A DNA stretch of 14,993 nucleotides from Methanosphaera sp. SHI613 (GTDB taxonomy: Archaea; Methanobacteriota; Methanobacteria; Methanobacteriales; Methanobacteriaceae), in contig MVJJ01000128.1 in NCBI GenBank assembly GCA_003266145.1, positions 908-15,900 of the forward strand. The letters are read 5' to 3'. The notes below the pieces were generated by a model. The model was not told where the DNA came from. It saw only the letters and a list, made by a program, of their open reading frames with translations, and did not search any database. Positions 5,086-13,391 of this stretch are shown one piece after another (positions within the stretch are counted from its first letter, which is position 1; every line of letters starts with the position of its first letter). Both the position numbers and the translations under genes were made by a program.

Positions 5086-8000
5086 TTAAGCTGTTATAGT
5101 TAATGTTTTCGTATCTTCTAGTTTATCATAGTCTGGTGATAAAAATACTGCTGTGATGTTGTAGTCTTTGGCTTTCATGTTTTCTGGTATTTTGTATGTT
5201 ACATTTACCTGATTTTTTACTACTTTGGCATAGATTACCTTGCCGTTTTCATCTTTGACTGTTTTACCGTTGATTTTGAATACTACTTTTCCAACATTAA
5301 TTTGTTTATCTCCATCAGCAATGCTTGCAGTAAGGTTAATGCTTTCGCCTTCAGTTGCTGTAACATCACTGGTTGTGAATATCGGCGTTGGCTTTTCAAT
5401 GTCTATTAATACTTTGGTGCTTGTCATGGCTTTTGCTTGTTTTGATCCACCGTAAATTGCTTGAATTGTTGAATTTTCCTTTGTCCAGTCCTGTGGTACA
5501 ACATAATTTTCAAGTGTAGCAGTACCGTTTACTACTTTAATGTAGATTACTTTGCCGTTATCATCTTTCAATGTCTTACCGTTTACTTTGAATGTTACTT
5601 TTCCTGATGTAACTGTATCCCCAGTAATTGAGTAAACATTAGCGGTAACGTTAACAGTATCACCTACTTTTGCTGAGATTGGATTTACTATTATTTCATC
5701 GTTTGTAGCGTAGACAGTTATGTTTTGTTCAGTAGAATAGCAACGGTTTGAGGGGTTATCAGAATCATTAATTTTGAATGTTAGAACATGGTCACCAGCA
5801 GTTTTTGGAGTATATTTGAATGTAAATACGCCTTTATAATTGCTTTTTATTGATCTGCCACTTATTTTTTCAATACCTTCATATATTTCAAATGCAAGGT
5901 TTTTTGCAGCAGTATCATTATTAACAAAATTGATTGTTCCATTTATTGTGGTTGTCTTTTTACCTATAGAAGTATAAGTATCATTACCAAAAATGAATAT
6001 ATACCTATTTGCTTCAGTTAGATTAATTGACTCTTCACCCATTTTGTCTAATGAACTTAGTGTATTATTTTCACATGTTAGGTATTTATTTTTATTTAAT
6101 TCCATACTGTAATCATAACTGGTGTTTGCATGGTTGTTGGTTATAGTATCATAATTTTCACAATAAATATTTATTCCCAGTTTTGTTGAAGTAATGTTAT
6201 TATCTGAAATTGTATTTTTTAATCCCAGTTTTGTAGCTACTCCTGCAGTCATTGCTCCAAGGTAATCTATTGTAGTTCCTCTTAGTGATGTTCCGTTAAC
6301 AAATATTGTATTGTTTGCAATTAAATTATTGGCTCCTATTACACCAATACCCATAGCGGTATCAGATGTTAGAGTAATATTGTTATTGGTGATAGTTGAG
6401 TTGTCTCCACCGAATTGTTCTATAGCATAGGAGTTAAATGCTGTTCCTATGATTGTGTTATTGCAGATGCTATTGTTTGTTATTTCACCTAGACCTTCTT
6501 TATACGTTCCGCCCTGATAAACATAGTCAGTTATTACCACACCATATGTAACATACTCAACACTATTGTCTGATTGGGTAGTACCTGATTCAAGTATTAT
6601 CGTGTTATTTGTTACTAGATTGTGGGATGGATTTTCAAGGTATATTCCTGCGGTATAATTTTTACCAGATACATGTATGGTATTGTTTTCGAAGATGTTG
6701 TGGTCATGTTGTGTTTCTATACCATAGGTCCATCCTTCTCCATGAATAATAATTTCATTGTTTTTCAGTATGTTTTTTGTTCCATAAAGGTACATTCCAT
6801 ATATTGTCGGAAATGAACCGTCAGCATCAGTAGCGTTTATTGAAATGAAATTTCCATCAAATATTGTAGTTGCATCCTCGTCTATGCTATGTATAGCACG
6901 TTTAACTCCAATTGGCATCATTCTATTCTGTCCATATAATGGTGACTCAGTATGATCCCAGTTAACGGTATATGCTTTTGCAAGTATTGTTATATTACAA
7001 TTTTTGAAGATGGTTTCATTACCGTCAATTTCTATTGCACTAAATGGTGCATCAAAGGAATTATCATCTTTGATAAATGAGGCTATGTCACTAAAGAATG
7101 TAACGTTTGTAAAGTTAATGTTTGTCACATTTTCTTTTGTGTATAAACAGTAATCTGCATATTCATCAGAACCTAAGTACTCCTCGGTATAATTCAAAGT
7201 CATATTTGCAACATTTATTTGATTACAGTTTTCAAAGTGAATCCATTTATTGACTAATGCTACATTGGATGAAATTGTTATGTTGTCTGCTGAAAACAGG
7301 AATCCACTAATGTTATCAGGCAATGTTTCATTGAAAATTATTACTGCATTATTTTTGGTATTAACTGCCGTGTTATTGAATGTATTATATTCAAGGTAGA
7401 TTCTATTGCCATCGTCATGTGTTGTAAAGTAATCTAAGTAGTTTTCATTCGTGATTATTTTAATATTTTCTTCTTCATTACTACCTTTAAGTTGTTTTGG
7501 ACAATTAAAGTTTAAAGGATTGGATATTATGGTATTAGGGCTAATCGTATTTGCATTATTTCCTGTACTGCCACTATTGTCTACAATGTTTGTAGTAATC
7601 TGATTGTTTATTACTTTATTCTTTTTAGCACCAGAACTTAATGTTATCTGTCCTAATAATTTGTTGTCTGTGATATTGCTATTTGAGTTGTAAATTGTTG
7701 TTGTTCCAGTAACATTATTGTATTGAACAGAATTATTTCCATACGCTATTAAATTACCTAGAATTTTATTATTTGTAGCTGTTGAATTTGCCGATGTATT
7801 TAAATTACCAGTAAAATTGTTATATGAAGCAGTACTATTGGATGATAATTTGACTGAACCTCCATTATTTACAATATTGTATGTGTACTCATTTCCAAGA
7901 TATCTATCATCGTTATCTCCATCTTCATCATTGGTAGGACTGTTCCATTGGGTGGTAATAGCCTGACCATTATAATTAACAGTATTATTGGTTATTAGAT

Positions 8001-8916
8001 TGTCATGACCAGTAATAGCTATACCATAACAGATTCCAGATATGCTTGGAGTGATGGTTAAGGTATTATTTCTAATAGTGTTAAATGAATTGGTATTGGC
8101 ATCCAAATAATCAAGGCCGTAAACGTTGTATGTTGTTAAGTAAAGGACATTTCCAACATAACCTGTTGCCGTGAATTGGTTATTTTCAATAATACAATTG
8201 TCAGCTCCTGCTAACACTAAAGTACTACTTCCACCATTAGCTTCAGTATAAAAAGTACTGTTGGCCACTATAACATTTAATGATCCATCACGGATTGACG
8301 TTACTCCCACACCACTTCCTACTTGTTGATTTTCTACTGTAACATTGACATGGTTAAATATTATGTCTTCAGAGTTTTTAACGAATATTTGTGTATTGTG
8401 GAATTTAATATTGGATACATTTACATTATTTGTACTGTCTATCATAAATGCATCTCCAGGATCATCACCATAATAACTTCTTCCAGTAGTGTTAAGATCA
8501 ATTATTGCACTATTGTCACTTGAAGTTATGTTTACCGGTCGATCTATTGTCATTTTAAAGGATGAACTGTTGAATAATCCTTTAAAATCTAACACACTTC
8601 CTTCATCAACATCTGGATTTAATACAGAATCTGTGAAGTAATCATTGAAAGTGCTGTTTGTAATTTCTATGGGGTTGTCTCTTTTTAGGTTTTTGTTTTC
8701 TACTTTTTTTAATTCATTCTTTGTATCTGTTTGCACATTATTATCAGAAAGCATATTGGATTGTTCTGAAATGGCATTGTTATCAACACTTGCTTGTGTT
8801 GATTCAGTTAAAACATTATCAGTATCGCTAATGTCTGTTGCACTAATAGCAGATACTGTAATAAGTAATGCTATGAATGTAAATACAAGGAATATACTTT
8901 TTACATTTGTATTCAT
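5086..8916 (-). CDS. Secreted adhesin-like protein with two beta-helix modules and Ig-like repeats
   Basis: This is a 1276-residue extracellular protein. A signal peptide (SIFLVFTFIALLITVSA, about residues 7-23) with probable cleavage near A26 precedes a low-complexity Ser/Asp/Asn linker. Two long right-handed parallel beta-helix regions follow (about 82-470 and 484-955), recognisable from repeated N-N-T/N-N-x-I rungs. Each begins with the same cap motif (ITNSTFNDYF at 85 and ITNENYLDYF at 488), so the module is duplicated. Three Ig-like or beta-sandwich domains complete the chain (about 988-1070, 1071-1173, 1174-1276); the last two share a V-F-K-x-NGKT-K-D-x-NGKVIY block. There are many N-x-S/T sequons, suggesting heavy N-glycosylation. 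No C-terminal membrane anchor, sortase motif or pseudomurein-binding repeat is visible. Such proteins in gut methanogens are thought to mediate attachment to other cells or surfaces. The ATG has AAGGAGAT upstream. It is monocistronic with its own terminator. Confidence 0.88.
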   Translation of the reverse strand: MNTNVKSIFLVFTFIALLITVSAISATDISDTDNVLTESTQASVDNNAISEQSNMLSDNNVQTDTKNELKKVENKNLKRDNPIEITNSTFNDYFTDSVLNPDVDEGSVLDFKGLFNSSSFKMTIDRPVNITSSDNSAIIDLNTTGRSYYGDDPGDAFMIDSTNNVNVSNIKFHNTQIFVKNSEDIIFNHVNVTVENQQVGSGVGVTSIRDGSLNVIVANSTFYTEANGGSSTLVLAGADNCIIENNQFTATGYVGNVLYLTTYNVYGLDYLDANTNSFNTIRNNTLTITPSISGICYGIAITGHDNLITNNTVNYNGQAITTQWNSPTNDEDGDNDDRYLGNEYTYNIVNNGGSVKLSSNSTASYNNFTGNLNTSANSTATNNKILGNLIAYGNNSVQYNNVTGTTTIYNSNSNITDNKLLGQITLSSGAKKNKVINNQITTNIVDNSGSTGNNANTISPNTIISNPLNFNCPKQLKGSNEEENIKIITNENYLDYFTTHDDGNRIYLEYNTFNNTAVNTKNNAVIIFNETLPDNISGFLFSADNITISSNVALVNKWIHFENCNQINVANMTLNYTEEYLGSDEYADYCLYTKENVTNINFTNVTFFSDIASFIKDDNSFDAPFSAIEIDGNETIFKNCNITILAKAYTVNWDHTESPLYGQNRMMPIGVKRAIHSIDEDATTIFDGNFISINATDADGSFPTIYGMYLYGTKNILKNNEIIIHGEGWTYGIETQHDHNIFENNTIHVSGKNYTAGIYLENPSHNLVTNNTIILESGTTQSDNSVEYVTYGVVITDYVYQGGTYKEGLGEITNNSICNNTIIGTAFNSYAIEQFGGDNSTITNNNITLTSDTAMGIGVIGANNLIANNTIFVNGTSLRGTTIDYLGAMTAGVATKLGLKNTISDNNITSTKLGINIYCENYDTITNNHANTSYDYSMELNKNKYLTCENNTLSSLDKMGEESINLTEANRYIFIFGNDTYTSIGKKTTTINGTINFVNNDTAAKNLAFEIYEGIEKISGRSIKSNYKGVFTFKYTPKTAGDHVLTFKINDSDNPSNRCYSTEQNITVYATNDEIIVNPISAKVGDTVNVTANVYSITGDTVTSGKVTFKVNGKTLKDDNGKVIYIKVVNGTATLENYVVPQDWTKENSTIQAIYGGSKQAKAMTSTKVLIDIEKPTPIFTTSDVTATEGESINLTASIADGDKQINVGKVVFKINGKTVKDENGKVIYAKVVKNQVNVTYKIPENMKAKDYNITAVFLSPDYDKLEDTKTLTITA
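5212..5292 (-). repeat. Intragenic repeat copy B in Ig-like domains
   Basis: Encodes residues 1209-1235 of the surface protein. It is clearly similar in both protein and DNA to the copy at 5524-5604, spaced 104 codons away. This marks a domain duplication that could recombine. Confidence 0.7.
5524..5604 (-). repeat. Intragenic repeat copy A in Ig-like domains
   Basis: Encodes residues 1105-1131 of the surface protein, carrying the same NGKT-K-D-x-NGKVIY strand-turn-strand block as the copy at 5212-5292. It belongs to the preceding Ig-like domain. Confidence 0.7.
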
Positions 8917-9186
8917 GTTAATCTCCTTCAGTTTTTAGCAAAATCATTTTTATTTTGATTATTATACTATGAATAGTTAAAATTTATTAAAATTTCACAT
9001 ATTCTTAATATTATTTAATATTTTTTAAAATTATTTATATTTTAATAAAAAATTTTATAATATCTAATTTTTAAATATTTTTTTGATTTTACTAATATTT
9101 ATTTTATTTTTTTGTTCCTTTATAATTTATCAATTTTGGTATTATAATTTATTTTTTTATGTAGTTACTTTCCAATTCCAAAAAGT

Positions 9187-9219
9187 ATAAGTATTACTTA
9201 TTCTAATAATAATTATTAT
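9187..9219. promoter_or_regulatory. Paired palindromes (15 bp and 14 bp) in the divergent region
   Basis: ATAAGTA-T-TACTTAT (9187-9201) and ATAATAATTATTAT (9206-9219) are both perfect dyads separated by four nt, about 270-300 nt upstream of the surface-protein start. The first contains G and C and is less likely to be chance. They may be binding sites for a regulator of the surface gene, or only reflect base composition. Confidence 0.35.
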
Positions 9220-9359
9220 CTAATAATGTTCATGCAATTTATTATATAGTTATATATAATTTAAATATATTTGAAATTATTATAAATTAAATTAATATAT
9301 ATGGATAAAAATATAAAATTAATAAAACATAGTACTTCTCATGAGCTAACATAAAGGTA

Positions 9360-9370
9360 TTTATATAAAA
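9360..9370 (+). promoter_or_regulatory. Predicted TATA box of the rpa-radA operon
   Basis: TTTATATAAAA on the plus strand is the best archaeal TATA match upstream of rpa. A start about 25 nt downstream would give a leader of roughly 155 nt, which contains the inverted repeat and 8-mer copies noted separately. Confidence 0.45.
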
Positions 9371-9429
9371 GTTACAAAAATTTAAACATAAAAATCACAT
9401 ATATAATATATGATAATATAATTTTTCAC

Positions 9430-9487
9430 ATGAAACAAATCAAAGTTTCATTTACAAATCATAACTTAATAACTTTTTTACAAATCA
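9430..9487 (+). promoter_or_regulatory. Inverted repeat and triple ACAAATCA motif in the rpa leader
   Basis: ATGAAAC-N8-GTTTCAT (9430-9451) is a perfect 7-bp inverted repeat. The 8-mer ACAAATCA occurs at 9435-9442, 9454-9461 and 9480-9487. The last two copies share a longer 11-mer, TTTACAAATCA. All lie between the TATA box and the rpa start, where an operator, an RNA hairpin or a binding site for RPA itself could act. Confidence 0.4.
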
Positions 9488-9551
9488 CGATTATTAAATA
9501 ATTTAATAATAAAACCCGAAAGTCGAACGTAAAATCAAGGAGGAATCAAAA

Positions 9552-11936
9552 TTGAATCCTGATGATGAAGCATACTTTAAAGAACGATACCAAGAAATTA
9601 AGGATAAGGTTGAATATAAAGAGTTCTTAAACAGTATAGATGAAATAATAAAGGAAAATGAAGAAGATCCTTTCATAACATTGGATCAGGTCGTCACAAT
9701 GGCAATTGAAAAATATGCCGGACGACAGAACATACAGCAGACACACACAAACCAAGTACAGAACATATCCTCACTGATAGAGGGAAACGGTAACATCAGC
9801 ATACAGGGAAGGCTGCTTTCAATATCAAATATAAAAACATTCACAACAAAAAAAGGTCGTGAAGGAAAAGTGGCCAACCTAACTGTAGAGGATACAACCG
9901 GAAAAATACGAGTAGTAATGTGGACAGACAATATGAAATACATGAATCGTATACAGGAAGGAAACATTATAAAAGTAACAAATCTCGAGGTAAGAAAGGG
10001 ATATACCGGAGACCTGGAAGTACAGATGAGGCCAAACTCTGCAATACAGGTAATGCCTGAAGAGGTAGCACCGGACTTACCGGCATATGAGGAAAAAATA
10101 ACAAACCTCGAAGACATCATCGAAGACGGCGAATACAACGTAATTGTAAGAATAACCAAAATATCAACCCTAAGGGAAATAAAAAAGGAAGACAGAACCC
10201 TTCAGATAGTAACGTTGGACATCATGGACAAAACCGGTTCAATGGAATTTACCCTATGGAACAATGATACAAAACTGGTTGATACCCTTGAACTTAAGGA
10301 AAACGATACCATAAAAATCATAAAGGCAAGGGCAAACACCCGGTATGAACAGGTATCATTATCCAACAGCTGGAACGGTAGAATAGTAAAAGGAGACTAT
10401 GACCTTCCGGAGTTCAAGCAGGAAATACTGAAACTAGACCATGCAAAAACCGAACAGGAAAACGTATGCGTCGTAGGAGTAATAACAAAAATATATGACA
10501 CAATAACCTTCGAAAAAAATGACGGCTCAACAGGTCAGGTAAGAAGTATTGAAATAACCGATGACACCGATTCCATTAGAGTAACACTATGGAATAAGGA
10601 AACCGAGATACTCATGAACAAGGGAGACATCATAAAAATAGAGGGAGCAAACGTTGAATTCGATGACTACTCCGGTGACAGACACAGATTAAACACCGGA
10701 TGGAATGCATCCATAGTAATAAATCCCGACATCGATGATGACTTAAGACAAAAACTAGAAGGCGTATCAAATACGGGTATTGTAAAGATAAGTGAAGTAC
10801 TTGACATCAACCAGGATGAAGGAAAAGAAGTGGATGTTCTCGGAAGAATACTTGCAATAGCCGATATAAGACAGTTCCAAAGGGTTGACGGTACCGACGG
10901 TAAGGTAAGAAGCATCGACCTTGCAGATGAGACAGGTGTAGTCAGAACGTCACTATGGGATGAAAAATCAGACATAACCCAAAAGCTGGGGGATGCCATA
11001 AAGATAGAAAATGCCAGGACAAGACTTGGACAAAATACCATGGAATTGAGCGTAGGCAGATCATCCAGGATAACCACACCTACAGAGGAGGAAACGGAAA
11101 ATCTTCCATCATATGAACAATTGGAGATGGAAAGATACAATGACCGTACAATCAGTCAACTGGAAGAAAATGAGCAAAACGTAAAACTGCGCGTAAGGGT
11201 AACAAACATCAATGATGTAAACACCTTCACTAGAAGTGACGGTAGGGATGGAAAAGTCAGGGCAGTATACGTCGCCGATGAGACCGGTGAAATACAGGTA
11301 TCCCTATGGGATGACGATACCGACATACAGTTTGTCGAAGGATCAGCAATCATAATAGAGAATCCGTCAATAACGACACAGCAGAATCATCTCAGATTAT
11401 CCATAACAAACAGTTCCACCATCAGAAAGGCAAGGCAGGATGAAGCAGAGGCAATGCTTTCCATGAGAGAAATTGAAGCTAAGCTATTTGTTGAAAAATA
11501 CATCGAGGATATTGAAGAAGAGGATGCACACATAAAAGTAAAAGGTGTAATCGAACAGATCAATGGGGATAAAATATTATATGCAATGTGTCCAAACTGT
11601 AACAAACGCATAACCCAGAGTGAGGAAGGATACATCTGTGACATATGTGGTGAAAAGATTGAAAAACCTGATTATCTCATGATAATCTCATGCGTACTTC
11701 AGGATGAGACCGGAACAGTAACCGCAACATTCTTCAGAAAACAGGCAGAGGAATTAATCGGCGCAACCACTGAAGATGTAATCGAGATATTTGAACAGAC
11801 CGGTGATGAAACCTCAATGTCTTCCAGAATCGAGGACTTGATAGGTCATGAAGTAACCGTCATAGCCGATTCAAACTACAATGAATATGATGAAGACATA
11901 AGATTGAATGTAAGAAGATTAATAATCGTAACATAA
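9552..11936 (+). CDS. rpa: Single-subunit replication protein A with six OB-type domains
   Basis: RPA coats single-stranded DNA during replication, recombination and repair. The 794-residue chain has a short helical N-terminal region (1-57) and a Gln/Asn linker. Five OB folds of one type follow, near 83-168, 196-280, 304-390, 427-508 and 545-625. Each has an aromatic W on the equivalent strand (W124, W236, W347, W469, W586). A C-terminal zinc-binding OB domain (about 660-794) has CPNC (680-683) and CDIC (696-699). Domains 3, 4 and 5 share a D-G-x-x-G-x-V-R signature, which points to internal duplication. It appears longer than the roughly 620-650 residues I recall for Methanothermobacter and Methanocaldococcus RPA. 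The start is TTG, fixed by AAGGAGG (9537-9543) eight nt upstream. radA follows 40 nt later, so the two are probably one operon. Confidence 0.93.
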   Translation: MNPDDEAYFKERYQEIKDKVEYKEFLNSIDEIIKENEEDPFITLDQVVTMAIEKYAGRQNIQQTHTNQVQNISSLIEGNGNISIQGRLLSISNIKTFTTKKGREGKVANLTVEDTTGKIRVVMWTDNMKYMNRIQEGNIIKVTNLEVRKGYTGDLEVQMRPNSAIQVMPEEVAPDLPAYEEKITNLEDIIEDGEYNVIVRITKISTLREIKKEDRTLQIVTLDIMDKTGSMEFTLWNNDTKLVDTLELKENDTIKIIKARANTRYEQVSLSNSWNGRIVKGDYDLPEFKQEILKLDHAKTEQENVCVVGVITKIYDTITFEKNDGSTGQVRSIEITDDTDSIRVTLWNKETEILMNKGDIIKIEGANVEFDDYSGDRHRLNTGWNASIVINPDIDDDLRQKLEGVSNTGIVKISEVLDINQDEGKEVDVLGRILAIADIRQFQRVDGTDGKVRSIDLADETGVVRTSLWDEKSDITQKLGDAIKIENARTRLGQNTMELSVGRSSRITTPTEEETENLPSYEQLEMERYNDRTISQLEENEQNVKLRVRVTNINDVNTFTRSDGRDGKVRAVYVADETGEIQVSLWDDDTDIQFVEGSAIIIENPSITTQQNHLRLSITNSSTIRKARQDEAEAMLSMREIEAKLFVEKYIEDIEEEDAHIKVKGVIEQINGDKILYAMCPNCNKRITQSEEGYICDICGEKIEKPDYLMIISCVLQDETGTVTATFFRKQAEELIGATTEDVIEIFEQTGDETSMSSRIEDLIGHEVTVIADSNYNEYDEDIRLNVRRLIIVT

Positions 11937-11976
11937 AACCTTTTTTAGAATAATAAAATATTAATGGAGAGATAAC

Positions 11977-12912
11977 ATGGCAGAATTAGAAGATTTACCA
12001 AGTGTAGGAGAAAAAACGGCACAAAAATTAAGAGATGCAGGATTTGCAGATATGATGAGATTAGCTACTGCAACACCTAAGGAATTAAGCGTAAAGGTGG
12101 AAATAGGTGAAGGAGTAGCTGCAAAAGTAATTGAAGCAGCAAGAAAGGCTGAGAAGATAGACTTCGAAACAGCATTTGAGGTAATGGAAAGACGTGAAGA
12201 TGTCGGAAGAATCACCACGGGAGCCAAGGGATTGGATGAACTCATCGGTGGAGGAGTAGAAACTCAATCAATAACAGAAGTCTACGGTGAATTCGGTTCA
12301 GGAAAAAGTCAGATATCACATGAACTTGCAGTAACAACCCAACTTCCCGTAGAGGAAGGAGGTCTTGACGGTGACGTTGTATTTATCGATACTGAAAACA
12401 CCTTCAGGCCGGAAAGAATCCAGCAGATAGCAGAAGGATTTGGATTAAACGTTGAAGACGTACTTAGAAGAATTCATGTGGCAAGAGCATTCAACAGCAG
12501 TCATCAGATGCTCATGGCCGATAAGATCAATGAACTGATTCAGTCAGGAGTACCTGTTAAACTTGTAGTAGTGGATTCATTGATGGCACACTTCAGGGCT
12601 GAATATGTTGGCCGTGAATCACTCGCTACCCGTCAGCAGAAGCTTAACCAGCACCTCCACACACTACAGACAATAGCCAATACATACAATGTAGCGGTAC
12701 TCATAACCAACCAGGTACAATCCAAGCCTGATGCATTCTTTGGAACACCTACAAAGGCTGTCGGAGGTCACGTACTTGGTCACGCATCAACATACAGGGT
12801 TCTTCTTAAGAAAGGATTATCCGGTAAAAGAATAGCCCGATTAGTTGACAGTCCTCATCTACCTGAAGGGGAAGCAGTATTTAAGGTAACCACCGAAGGA
12901 TTAATAGACTAG
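11977..12912 (+). CDS. radA: DNA repair and recombination protein RadA
   Basis: RadA is the archaeal RecA/Rad51 recombinase; it forms ATP-dependent filaments on single-stranded DNA and catalyses strand exchange. The 311-residue protein has an N-terminal helix-hairpin-helix DNA-binding domain (LPSVGEKTAQKLRDAG, 7-22) and the FETA polymerisation motif (63-66) leading into the ERR segment. Walker A is GEFGSGKS (104-111), Walker B is LVVVD (196-200), and the L2 DNA-binding loop runs from about NQVQSK to GGHVLG (245-268). All key elements are intact. GGAGAGAT lies before the ATG. RPA encoded just upstream is its natural partner, since it presents and competes for the same single strands. The stop codon sits in the loop of the operon's terminator hairpin. 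Confidence 0.97.
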   Translation: MAELEDLPSVGEKTAQKLRDAGFADMMRLATATPKELSVKVEIGEGVAAKVIEAARKAEKIDFETAFEVMERREDVGRITTGAKGLDELIGGGVETQSITEVYGEFGSGKSQISHELAVTTQLPVEEGGLDGDVVFIDTENTFRPERIQQIAEGFGLNVEDVLRRIHVARAFNSSHQMLMADKINELIQSGVPVKLVVVDSLMAHFRAEYVGRESLATRQQKLNQHLHTLQTIANTYNVAVLITNQVQSKPDAFFGTPTKAVGGHVLGHASTYRVLLKKGLSGKRIARLVDSPHLPEGEAVFKVTTEGLID

Positions 12913-12940
12913 ATCTATTAATCAACATTCACTTTTTTTT
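12899..12940 (+). terminator. Stop-straddling hairpin terminator of rpa-radA
   Basis: GATTAATAGA (12899-12908) and TCTATTAATC (12914-12923) form a perfect 10-bp stem whose 5-nt loop contains most of the radA TAG stop. ATTCAC and a run of eight T (12933-12940) follow. The stem's left arm codes for the last RadA residues. Confidence 0.7.
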
Positions 12941-12964
12941 AAATATTTTTTTCATGTGATTATC

Positions 12965-13219
12965 ATGGACTCTCAGATTATTGACACTTTACTTTCCAAT
13001 ATTGATAAGATTCATACAACAAGGATGGGAATCGGCCGCATCAAAAGAAACCTGAAACTTGCCATGGATGATGATGAAGTGCTGGATTATTGTATCGGCA
13101 GGATTAAGGAGTATGATGATGTTATAGTGAATGGAAAGAATTACTACGTGCATGTTGGCGATGAGATTTTCACGGTAAACAGGACTTCATTTACCATTAT
13201 AACAGCACACCTGAAATAG
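12965..13219 (+). CDS. DUF3781-like small protein
   Basis: The protein has 84 residues from the ATG at 12965. A GTG nine nt earlier is in frame, but GTGAT there is better read as the ribosome binding site. The order LLSNIDKIHTTRMGIGRIKRNL, then VLDYCIGRIKEYDDVIVNGKNYYVHVGDEIFTVN, then a final TIITAHLK matches my memory of the DUF3781 family, which is also found in Firmicutes and has no known function. It is soluble, with an N-terminal helical part and a C-terminal beta-hairpin part, and has a single Cys. It lies 52 nt after radA but beyond a strong terminator, so it is probably an independent unit. It has its own stop-straddling terminator. The patchy distribution I recall would be compatible with lateral transfer, which is inference. 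Confidence 0.75.
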   Translation: MDSQIIDTLLSNIDKIHTTRMGIGRIKRNLKLAMDDDEVLDYCIGRIKEYDDVIVNGKNYYVHVGDEIFTVNRTSFTIITAHLK

Positions 13220-13237
13220 TCATATTTCACTTTTTTT
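13212..13237 (+). terminator. Stop-straddling hairpin terminator of the DUF3781-like gene
   Basis: TGAAATA (13212-13218) and TATTTCA (13223-13229) form a perfect 7-bp stem overlapping the TAG stop, with a GTCA loop, then C and seven T. The TTCACTTTTTTT ending is shared with the radA terminator. Confidence 0.65.
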
Positions 13238-13391
13238 CAAACCCTCTTTTCCCGGTTTATTCCATGATTTTTAGTCTATTGCATATTATTATACTTCTAC
13301 TTCTAACCCTATATTAAATACTACAACAACCTTAAAATTAATTAATCTTAAAATAGATAAATAACTATTAAAGAATTAAAAGTAGATTATC

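Larger units (their letters stand above)
8917..9551. other. Divergent, extremely AT-rich intergenic region between the surface-protein gene and rpa
   Basis: This 635-nt stretch is the largest gap in the window and is nearly all A/T, with no credible gene. Towards the surface-protein gene it offers many TATA-like sequences on the minus strand, so its promoter cannot be chosen. Two clustered palindromes lie at 9187-9219. Towards rpa it holds a TATA-like box at 9360-9370, a 22-bp inverted repeat and three copies of an 8-mer. Only tiny frames occur, for example 17 codons from 9301, without ribosome binding sites. Confidence 0.6.

Noticed and set aside
5086..8916. Repetitive DNA of the surface gene as a possible CRISPR array
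   Set aside because: Repeats are degenerate, protein-coding and keep one frame; there is no constant repeat-spacer spacing.
8645..8938. Plus-strand frame opposite the 5' end of the surface-protein gene
   Set aside because: Its hydrophobic look comes from the reverse of the signal peptide and Ser/Asn codons; no ribosome binding site.
9686..11644. Minus-strand frames inside rpa
   Set aside because: They mirror the repeated OB-domain codons and recur with the same Ser/Phe-rich composition; rpa is intact on the plus strand.
11961..12267. Minus-strand frames opposite the start of radA
   Set aside because: radA is unambiguous in this interval and the opposite frames lack start signals.
12956..12964. 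GTG at 12956 as the start of the DUF3781-like gene
   Set aside because: GTGAT is correctly spaced to be the ribosome binding site for ATG 12965, and the extra three residues add nothing to the family pattern.
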